From Bemisia tabaci (lineage: Eukaryota; Arthropoda; Insecta; Hemiptera; Aleyrodidae), in contig NC_092794.1 of NCBI RefSeq assembly GCF_918797505.1, positions 1,302,001 through 1,366,000 on the forward strand: a stretch of 64,000 bases of DNA, written 5' to 3'. Positions 56,691-64,000 of the stretch are shown piece after piece (the first letter of the stretch is position 1; each line of letters opens with the position of its first letter). Below the pieces are notes generated by a model. The model was not told where the DNA came from. It searched no databases and saw only the letters and a program-made list of their open reading frames with translations. Both the position numbers and the translations under genes were made by a program.

Positions 56691-57432
56691 CTGAAAAATA
56701 CATGTTCATGCTAGAGCCAAAATGATTTTTGAACCGAGAGAAGATGAAAATATTGTACACCATACATTTCAATGCAATTTTTTTTTTTTAAAATTGAGCA
56801 TCTGAGTCCCAAAGCGACCGGTTCTTGAAAAAATTTGAGTAGAAATTTAATAAAGTCAATTGAGTAGTTTCTTTTGAATCTAATTGTGCCAATTCTTTAT
56901 TTGTTCATGTCGTTTTCTCGCCACATACGAATTTGCAAAAATCTTTTGCACTGGTACAGGGATATTTATGGACACAGGGCACATGTTTTATGATTTTTTC
57001 GACCTTCTTGAGTGTTAAATTCAGAGATATGCACACTCATTTGCCTCGACCTTTTTACATATTTTCTACTGCGCTGTTATCAATACTTGCTAGAGACCAA
57101 TCCCCTTTGAAGTCTGAGAGTCTAGTAAATTATGTCTCAGTTTCTGAGCATTTATTGACTGAAAAATCAGTTCATACATTCTGCCCTGGAGCTTAGTGTG
57201 TCTGCACTAACAAAACATTCGACAGGATTCATTACATTCTGAAGTTGAAAGGTATACACCAATAGTTCAAGCTTTCAAAGTGACTTTGCTCCAACGTGCA
57301 CAAAACTTGATACCTATGAATTCGATGGCGGGTACTTGGTTTCCTCTTCAAAATTTTTACAGTGCACAATGAGTGCAAAATCCAGGCATTGTGCAACACA
57401 AAAAATGCAGCATGTGGTGATACTTAAATACA
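56691..57432 (-). other. Intron 2 segment, nothing recognised
   Basis: Intronic sequence between exon 3 and the transposon arm at 57433. Frames such as 56933-57196 have no resemblance. Confidence 0.35.
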
Positions 57433-58035
57433 CAGGGTGTTCCAAAAGTCCCCCACCTCCAACTTTGGAACCGTTCAAGATAAAAAAAAACGAGACTTTG
57501 GGAATGTTTCTATCTCAAAGGGGACCATCTTCTGGAGGGGTCAAAATGTTGGCCTGTCTCATAGGGGTAGGGGGGGCAGTGGGGCTCCCAACTTTTTTTT
57601 TCAAATGGTGACCCCTACGTTGTGATACTTCATTGGTAAGAACATTAAATACTAACCATTTTGGCGCAAACCACAAAGCAGTATCTTCATTTATGACAGA
57701 GTTATAACAGGTCAAAGATCAAACTTGACTTATTTTCAAGAAGTCATAACTCCGGTTCAAATTATCGTAGAAACAAACTAAACGGGGAAACGTGCCAAAT
57801 TGTAAGTACTTTTTGGTGGAAATCACAGGAATCACTTCAAACTAATTTTAAGGGGGGCTTCGGACTCCCAGATACGTCAGTTTAAAAGTCATACAATTTT
57901 TCTGCAAAGTGAGCCAACTTTTCCGAACTTTGCCCCAACATTATCTTGATAAGTTCAAAATTATTTCAACCTTGTCGTGCATTCTTAAGTCCCCAAAATT
58001 CCGGCAGAGTTAAAAAAAACTGAATTTAAAGTGAT
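57433..58035. mobile_element. Solo arm of the CAGGGTGT.CCAAAAGTC foldback family
   Basis: The sequence matches one arm of the element at 62615-63820 from its tip (CAGGGTGTTCCAAAAGTC) through GGGACCATCTTCTGGAGGGG, TTTTGGCGCAAACCACA and CATAACTCCGGTTCAAATTA to the inner GTTAAAAAAAACTGAATTTA. No inverted partner follows, so this copy is a monomer or a broken dimer. It lies in intron 2 of the minus-strand gene. Confidence 0.82.
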
Positions 58036-58089
58036 TACAGTTGACCGCTTAAAGGTTTTAAAAGGTTACATTGTGGTTTTATCACTACC

Positions 58090-58790
58090 TATAACACGCT
58101 TGGCTTTCTCAGACAGGTATTCGATGTATGGAAGTGAGACCCAGCGGTTTTGTGAGGGTTGGTAGGCACCTTTGGAGAGGAACTGGTTGCAGAGTTGGTC
58201 ACGTTTTTTGTTACGGATTTTTAGGATATCACTTTTTTTTTATCATTGTGAGTGCCGATGGCTATGATTGTATCTAGTCCCTAGTCGTATTCTTTTCATT
58301 TGAGAGGTATTTTGAGGGCCAATTCATCATTGAATGAAAAAGGAGACATCTTGTGATTTCTGCTATGGTATGAGTTACTGAGTACTATCACATCGGTGTA
58401 ACTTTTTTTTCAGTAGATGCCAAATTTCAGTTTATTACTGACACCAGTTATTATATAGCAGTTGGTAGCATGGATCCAGTAGTGCATATTGGCGCTACTA
58501 GGTATCACAGCCTGCAGGGCAACCTTGTACCTCGTATCAATACACTGTTGTTATGTCACGCAACTCTCGTGCACTTCTCTTTTTCCATCATCATAAGTTT
58601 TAAGATATAGCACCAGTTACAGATAAATCTGGGAAATTTAGCTTCTTGTCATGTAGTTCTAGTTTGAACTTGATGTTTTTATGCAGCTGGCCACTGTGTG
58701 AAGCAAACCAGTTTATATATAGATTGGGACCATTAAGGAAGTTGCTCATAGGGTATGATGTAGCCTGACAAAGTTATTAAGAAGCAAAGC
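58090..58790 (-). pseudogene. Penelope-like element remnant (RT region)
   Basis: Minus-strand blocks, in order: YINWFASHSGQLHKNIKFKL then ELHDKKLNFPDLSVTG, a decayed middle, RDQLCNQFLSKGAYQPSQ and RWVSLPYIEYLSEKAKRVIG. These correspond to the Penelope RT C-terminal region with its PxIKFTLE...LPFLD block and downstream SLPYI.GLSEKI block. Frames are broken by stops. It is a separate and larger fragment than the three in the Dbf4 intron. Confidence 0.78.
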
Positions 58791-59270
58791 CTTAAAGTTG
58801 TGGCTTTTTTTCAGAGCCCTGATGCGCTGAAACTTTCCAGGATGTTAGGGAACTATTTACCCGAGAAAAACAAGTTAACACCAGTTTTGTCAGATGCATC
58901 ATATTGAAATAATGTACTTCCTTGGAAAAAAACAATAATAATACGTTACAGGATGGTAGAGAGTGGCAAACTAGTCTGTGAAAATCTCTGACCCATACTT
59001 CTGAGGTGAGTGACCATGCTGAACTGACAAACTGACTGAAGGAACTAGTGAAAATGCAAATCATCACTTCCTTTGCCAGCCAAGATACTGATTTCAAATA
59101 TAAGTTAGGCCTGAAATCCATATATAAACGCCAACTAATTCAATCCTGGAGGGATTGTGCCCTGCCAGCTTGTTTGTTTTTGAAAAATATGCTAGGCCAA
59201 GGTGACAGACAATTTTCAACAACTATCACAACTACCATAACTGCTAATTCAACCTAGCAACTACGCATAC

Positions 59271-59439
59271 CTGCAATAAACTTTTTCAGAGTAGAGGAAG
59301 CAGCAGCTTTTTTAACAATTTTGCATGGTGGTCGAGCACTTTTCCTCACTTGACATACGGGGTTATCCACTGCTGCAGATTTCCATTTGTTACTCCTAAG
59401 TTTCTCCAGATTATTGAATTTCTTCTCCAAATCCTCAAC
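59271..59439 (-). CDS. PP1-docking nuclear protein, exon 2
   Basis: The exon runs from acceptor TAATGCCACAG (59440) to donor ATTGCAG|GTATGC (59271). It starts in phase 0 and ends in phase 1, both consistent with neighbours. It encodes VEDLEKKFNNLEKLRSNKWK, SAAVDNPVCQVRKSARPPCK and IVKKAAASSTLKKFIA. The first part could form a short charged helix; the rest is basic. The ATG at 59454 lies in the intron, so it is not the start. Confidence 0.82.
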
Positions 59440-59630
59440 CTGTGGCATTACCAAATTTAAAAATGATCCACTTGAAGGGAATACAATTAATGTTTCAGCA
59501 GAGAGAGTATGGTTTATACAGTCTTGGAAGCAAAAAATTTAACAATTTTTAAGCGCTGTTACGGGGTACAAAGGGAGAGGGAGCATGAATGATTAAAAAC
59601 TAGTCTTTTGAGCATCTTACCTTTGGACAA

Positions 59631-60182
59631 AAAGGACCCCGCACATCTCTTTTGGGAAGGTGCACCATGAAGAAACCTTAATTTTGTTATGGCATTTGAT
59701 TCTCCTCAAGATGCTGATCTAAAGCTATCATTGTGCCAACTTTCTACGATGCACCGTTTTCACAACAAACGGCCGAGAAGATTTAATTATTCGGCGATGA
59801 AAAGCCAGAAAGATTCCTCATTTCAGCACTTGAGTGGACGGTCGTCTGTGTGTCAACAAGGAAATCAGGTGAATTCCCGCACCGAGCAGCAGTCTTATCT
59901 CGGATTCCGCTCGCCGTTTTGCTCGACCATCAAAATCAGTTTCTCTCTCCCTCCCGCTGTATTCACCTCTTCCCCATGTCTCTAAATCGAATGATTTGTT
60001 CTTTTTCATGCATTGTAGTCGAATAATAGAATCTTCTCGGCCATTTTTTACGAAAACGGTGCATCGTAGAAAGTTGGCGCAATGATAACTTTTGATCAGC
60101 ATCTTGAGGAGAATCGAATGCCGTAAAAAAATTAAGGTTTCTTCATGGTGCATCTTCCCATAAGAGGTATGCAAGGTCCTTT
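59631..60182. mobile_element. MITE/foldback of the GGACCCCGCAC family, 552 bp
   Basis: AAAGGACCCCGCACATCTCT (59631) pairs with the complement ending at 60182. Arms of about 150 bp contain GGTGCACCATGAAGAAACCT and TTTCTACGATGCACCGTTTT. The outer decamer is shared with the foldback at 4771 and the inner arm with the remnant at 23172. It lies in intron 1 of the minus-strand gene; frames at 59689-59985 and 59818-60174 are not supported as genes. Confidence 0.82.
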
Positions 60183-60702
60183 CTACTTAATGAAAGCAAT
60201 TTAGGTTGACCTGCAACAATGTTCGTATTTTACATTTAGTTAAGAGAAATATTATTCCGGAGCATTAGAGTGGTTATAATTTTTTGTCTTAAAGAGAACC
60301 AGAAATCTGACTCCCCCCCCTCCTCTCATTGCAAGTTGGCTTCTAGAACAAGGGTCGAGAGGGTTCTCAAGAGCCAACTCCGATTTTCAGGATTTTATTG
60401 GCATCACCTCGTCGCTCGCGAGTAGAAAGGTCTTACTTTTGAATTCGTTCGCCTTCCGCGAACCCAAACCCCTTTGTCCGCCGCCCGCTCCGAATTCTCG
60501 ATACTTGAGGCGGATTTGCCCAAATTGATACCTATTTTAGAACTCGATCGATTAGCTATCCGATTCGATAACGTTCGAAGATGCGATGCCAAACACACTC
60601 ATATTCATATCCGATCTTAGGAGGAAATTGCTGTACGCCAGTTAATTCCCTCCTAATGCCCTCTCGCCGCTCAGTGGTCGGGCGCCGCGCCGCGCTACGC
60701 AC
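60183..60702 (-). other. Intron 1 of the PP1-docking gene, CpG-rich part
   Basis: The stretch 60410-60700 has many CpG dinucleotides compared with the AT-rich surroundings, as expected near a promoter and first exon. No repeat was recognised. Confidence 0.4.
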
Positions 60703-60852
60703 CCTGCATAACGGTCTACGTTGTTTCATCCTCCTTATCCGTCCCTTGTTTCCTTCATTTTCTATGGGCTGCACCAGCTTGTCTGAATTCACTACCAGCT
60801 GAGTACAGTTCGTTGACATGAGATGAGGGTGAAATTGATGAATCAGCTCCAT
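60703..60852 (-). CDS. PP1-docking nuclear protein, first coding exon
   Basis: ATG at 60852-60850 opens 50 codons: MELIHQFHPHLMSTNCTQLV, VNSDKLVQPIENEGNKGRIR and RMKQRRPLCR. The donor AGG|GTGCGT (60703) ends in phase 0, which fits the exon at 59439. Translation might instead start at the internal Met 12 (MSTNCT). With the other four exons the coding sequence is exactly 930 nt (309 residues plus stop). The donor is less perfect than the others and the N terminus has no known domain, so this exon is the least certain of the five. Confidence 0.62.
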
Positions 60853-61717
60853 CAGTTAGAGTTTCATCGTCTTGTCACTTCCTTGATTAGCATCGCTCGA
60901 TGACCATTCACCTCAGTTAATTGTCCACCCTAGCCGCGACAGTTTCTTCCTTGAAAATATTGCTTTCACACGTTTTCATAATTTTTTCTCCACCCACTCT
61001 GTGGGATTTGCCTCCTTCTTTACCCCTTTCCCACAATATCAATACTAAATCCAATGAATTATGAATAATGATGTCTGTATCGCTGGTGAAATTCCCAAAC
61101 AACATGTCTGAGTTCGTGACATTGCAGAATTCCTGTCAATATTTATTGTTTACATAAAAAACTATTCGTCGGCAACTCTAAAAACTGCCAAAAATTCTTT
61201 CGTCTTTGTGCGACAAAAATTTGGCGACAACTTCAAGAAATGGTGTTGATTTTTTCCTTAAAAAAATCGGAGATTTTAAAACACAGGAATACCTATGTGG
61301 TTTGGGAGTTTGAGCATTGATATACTGAAAATCAAACGGAAATGTGCAATCGGTCTAAGTCAGAAATTTGCCTCAAATTTCCATTTTTGCTGCAAATTAA
61401 AACACATTTTATCTACAGGGTTCTCATGTTTTTCATCAGTTTGTTTCCTATTGTATGCTCAACTTATACCCTTGATTTGTACACAGCATTTATTTGTATT
61501 TGAATAGCATAATTTTTTCAATATATTCATTTCATTCATTTCTTTTTGTGTGCTCTCTTTAAGTATTTGTCCCATTAACTTCTCTTAAAAGATCTTAGAT
61601 TAAAATTTTACAAATCTTAAATTCTTCAACTATTTATTTATTTCTTCTTTCTTTTCCCACTCCTTAATTACCCCCCTCATATAATTCTCTCCTCTTTAAT
61701 CCTTTCTCTTTGCGGAC
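60853..61717. other. Candidate promoter interval, possibly bidirectional
   Basis: The interval lies between the minus-strand start at 60852 and the + strand candidate at 61718-62203. It contains a segment (about 61150-61300) related to repeat unit B of the 36-kb region. No core promoter element can be named with confidence. Confidence 0.3.
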
Positions 61718-61882
61718 ATGGTATTGGCCCGTCTGCAACGAGCCTTTCCGAAAGCGCTCCTTTATTCGAAAGATTTTGAATCGATACAGGAAATAATAAT
61801 GATGATTCCTTTTATTTTAAAAATGGACAACAAAAGTTGGCTGGCAAATGCGACTTCTCAGGAAACCATTTACAAAATTTAG
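61718..61882 (+). other. Short open frame with presequence-like start
   Basis: ATG at 61718 gives 54 codons, MVLARLQRAFPKALLYSKDF at the start. It is Arg/Leu/Ala-rich like a mitochondrial presequence, and stops at 61882. It overlaps the candidate gene at 61848 in another frame, and no donor links the two. It may be an upstream frame or chance. Confidence 0.2.
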
Positions 61883-62203
61883 GTACTTCATTACTGAGGG
61901 GTATCTTACAAAAGTTGTATCAAAGGATTTGAATAACACATTTTTAAGTTTTAACGTTACAGAAATTCATCAAAAATGGCTGAAAATGACTCATGAAGCC
62001 AAGGAATCGTCAGCATGTATTGTAAGTCCCAAGTTGCCCTAAGTATTTAAGAAACTTTTTATAAAAAGCTTTTAAGAAAAAATTTCAAAGATTTGCTTTG
62101 AGACATAAATGAATAATATGAAAATATCTTAGGTCTATCAACGTTATACCTCTTCCTGTGATTTCAGATTAAAATGAGAAAAAAGAAGGAACAAAACATT
62201 TAA
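61848..62203 (+). CDS. Candidate short two-exon gene (69 residues)
   Basis: Exon 61848-62021 starts MRLLRKPFTKFRYFITEGYL and ends at a consensus donor (ATT|GTAAGT). A matching acceptor (TGTGATTTCAG) at 62167 keeps phase 0 and adds IKMRKKKEQNI before TAA at 62203. The exon region continues to another strong donor (AAAG|GTAAGT, 62228), so the transcript is probably spliced again downstream and the stop lies 25 nt before that junction. I recognise no family. It could instead be a non-coding or 5' UTR exon chain of a gene to the right. Confidence 0.3.
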
Positions 62204-62289
62204 AGCCACAATCTCGATGACTTTAAAGGTAAGTAGAAAATCCCTGAAAATTAAATTTTGATAGACCAGGTCAGGCATTTGAGGCGCCT

Positions 62290-62600
62290 CATGAGGTTAA
62301 GCCGTACAGCATCGACTCGTAGCCTCGGCATTAATGCCGTGTGCCCAGGTAGCGGCCGTGCAGGCATGCGGCGCTGCGCCTAATGGGCGCAACCTGCCGG
62401 CGCCGGCTTTGGGCATTGAAGCCCAATGCCAACCGAGCCAACCGAGCCGGCATTAAGCGCTGATGCTGAGGTTTGATGCTGGCTTAGGGACCAACATGGG
62501 CTTCAACTTTTGAGGCCGGACCCTCGGCTTGCGGCCCAATACGGCATCAATTTTCGGTCCTGCGAAGCAGCTTAATTACCAACAGGGCTGACCCAGAAGA
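62290..62600. repeat. GC-rich block with short palindromic GGC/GCC phrases
   Basis: Phrases such as GGCATTAATGCC, GCCGGCGCCGGC and GGGCATTGAAGCCCAATGCC are packed into about 300 bp. All frames are short and stop-rich, so it is not coding. It directly precedes the foldback at 62615. Confidence 0.55.
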
Positions 62601-62614
62601 CTGCCGGGGTAAAC

Positions 62615-63820
62615 AGGGTGTACCAAAAGTCCGTCCCACCCCTGCTAACTTTTGAACGAATTGAGCTAGGGTAATGAAACTTTGGGAATCTTTCTATCTC
62701 AATGGGGACCATCTTTTGGGGGGGTCAAAATTTTGGTCTCCCCTCAGGGGGGGCGCGGGGGGCCCCCAACTTTTTTTTTTCAAATGGCAACCCCTATCCT
62801 ATGATACATCATTCGAAAGAGCATAAAAAACTAAGAATTTTGGCGCAAACCGCAGATCAATATCTTAATTTTTGACCGAGTTATGATAGGTCAAAGGTCA
62901 AATTTGACCTATTTTCAAAAAATCATAACTCCGGTTCAAATTATCGTAAAGAAAAAAATAAAACGGGAAAATCTACCAAATTGTGTCCGATTTTAAGTAA
63001 AAATTGCAGAAATCACTTCGCTGTAATTTTAAGGGGGGGCTCAGACCCCCAAATACGTCAATTCAAAGGTCATTCAATTTTCCCGCGAAAAAAGGCAATT
63101 TCCCCTAGATTTGCCTCCACATTATCTCAGTAAGGTCAAAATTAGTTCAACATTACGTTTGCAAGTCCCCAAATTTCGGGAAAAGTTAAAAAAAAACGAA
63201 ATTTAAACGGTCAAATTTAATCACCTTAAATTTCGTTTTTTTTTTTAACTTTTCCCGAAATTTGGGGACTTGCCAACGTAATGTTGAACTAATTTTGACC
63301 TTACTGAGATAATGTGGAGGCAAATCTAGGGGAAATTGCCTTTTTTCGCGGGAAAATTGAATGACCTTTGAATTGACGTATTTGGGGGTCCGAGCCCCCC
63401 CTTAAAATTACAGTGAAGTGATTTCTGCAATTTTTACTTAAAATCGGACACAATTTGGTAGATTTTCCCGTTTTATTTTTTTCTTTACGATAATTTGAAC
63501 CGGAGTTATGATTTTTTGAAAATAGGTCAAATTTGACCTTTGACCTATCATAACTCGGTCAAAAATTAAGATATTGATCTGCGGTTTGCGCCAAAATTCT
63601 TAGTTTTTTATGCTCTTTCGAATGATGTATCATAGGATAGGGGTTGCCATTTGAAAAGAAAAGTTGGGGGCCCCCCGCGCCCCCCCTGAGGGGGGACCAA
63701 AATTTTAACCCCCCGTAAAAGATGGTCCCCATTGAGATAGGAAGATTCCCAAAGTTTCATTACCCTAGCTCAATTCGTTCAAAAGTTAGCAGGGGTGGGA
63801 CGGACTTTTGGTACACCCTG
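62615..63820. mobile_element. Foldback element, inverted dimer of the CAGGGTGTACCAAAAGTC family
   Basis: Left arm 62615-about 63210 and right arm to 63820 are nearly identical inverted copies that meet almost without a spacer near 63215. The monomer equivalent is at 57433-58035. Arms carry G/C-rich runs (GGGGGGGCGCGGGGGGCCCC-like). TA follows the right end, suggesting a TA target. No transposase is present. Confidence 0.88.
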
Positions 63821-63825
63821 TATGA

Positions 63826-64000
63826 CCTTTGGACTTGGCGATGAATTCGCGGAACACCCCTTTGTCTACGTTTCCCATCGGCGCGGCGGCCCACGCCTCG
63901 CCGGGAAGTTCTAAGAAGTGGACGCCGCGGAAGGGTTGAAAACACAGCCCGTTGCGATTGGCCGCCCGGCAGCCGGGCCCGGGACGCTGGCGTCCGACGT
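63826..64000 (-). CDS. Candidate partial exon, cut by window edge
   Basis: One minus-strand frame is open from the window end to about 63829. It reads, in part, CRAANRNGLCFQPFRGVHFL, ELPGEAWAAAPMGNVDKGVF and REFIAKSKGH, with high GC at third codon positions unlike the surroundings. A possible donor (AAAG|GTCATA) lies just before the foldback tip. I do not recognise the family. If real, it is the 3' end of an exon of a minus-strand gene beginning to the right of the window. Confidence 0.35.

Noticed and set aside
1..64000. CRISPR arrays, bacterial operons, rRNA genes
   Set aside because: No regularly spaced short repeats, no Shine-Dalgarno-led gene strings and no rRNA signatures were seen; introns and SINEs show eukaryotic nuclear DNA.

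Overview
The window is eukaryotic nuclear DNA, most likely from an insect. The evidence is AT-rich sequence with GT-AG introns of 1-9 kb, Penelope-like, RTE-type, mariner and hAT-type relics, tRNA-derived SINEs, and a Dbf4/Chiffon gene with a very long last exon. The species cannot be fixed from sequence alone; a hemipteran-type genome is a guess. No bacterial operons, CRISPR arrays or rRNA genes were seen.

Two host genes can be rebuilt exon by exon with matching splice phases, and they converge. (1) On the + strand, exons 7595-7896, 13318-13515, 22276-22498 and 24045-26315 encode the M motif, the CCHH zinc finger, a Pro/Ser-rich linker and a 756-codon basic tail of a Dbf4/Chiffon-type activator of Cdc7 kinase. 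The N-motif exon(s) were not found and probably lie left of the window. (2) On the - strand, exons 60703-60852, 59271-59439, 56431-56690, 54181-54334 and 51052-51248 give a complete 309-residue model of a small basic nuclear protein with a SILK motif and an RVxF-like motif, the signature of protein phosphatase 1 docking. Two weaker candidates lie at the right end: a short two-exon + strand model (61848-62203) and a GC-rich open frame cut by the window edge (63826-64000, - strand).

Almost everything else is repeats. Long inverted-repeat (foldback) elements lie at 4771-6168, 10255-11545, 18467-19220, 27506-28349, 29230-30778, 42479-43977, 46660-47493, 49910-50532, 51924-53247 and 62615-63820, with smaller MITEs between them. 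Several have readable target-site duplications: 9 bp for 29230-30778, and 8 bp for the hAT-like MITEs at 2909, 38251 and 53313. A 5'-truncated RTE-type retroelement, a TIR-bounded element carrying a CXC-like cysteine motif and several Penelope fragments fill the Dbf4 introns. An internally deleted mariner sits at 40476-41469.

The 40.2-44.1 kb block is an inverted pair of related sequences in which each copy serves as the empty site for an insertion in the other. The 8.8-kb Dbf4 intron contains a juxtaposed 3'/5' splice site at 15666/15667 that looks like a recursive-splicing ratchet point. The most biologically interesting themes are this candidate ratchet site, the hidden Dbf4 exon, the PP1-docking gene, and the many transcribed long hairpins inside introns of two cell-cycle or chromatin-type genes. 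I did not find a clearly new molecular system.
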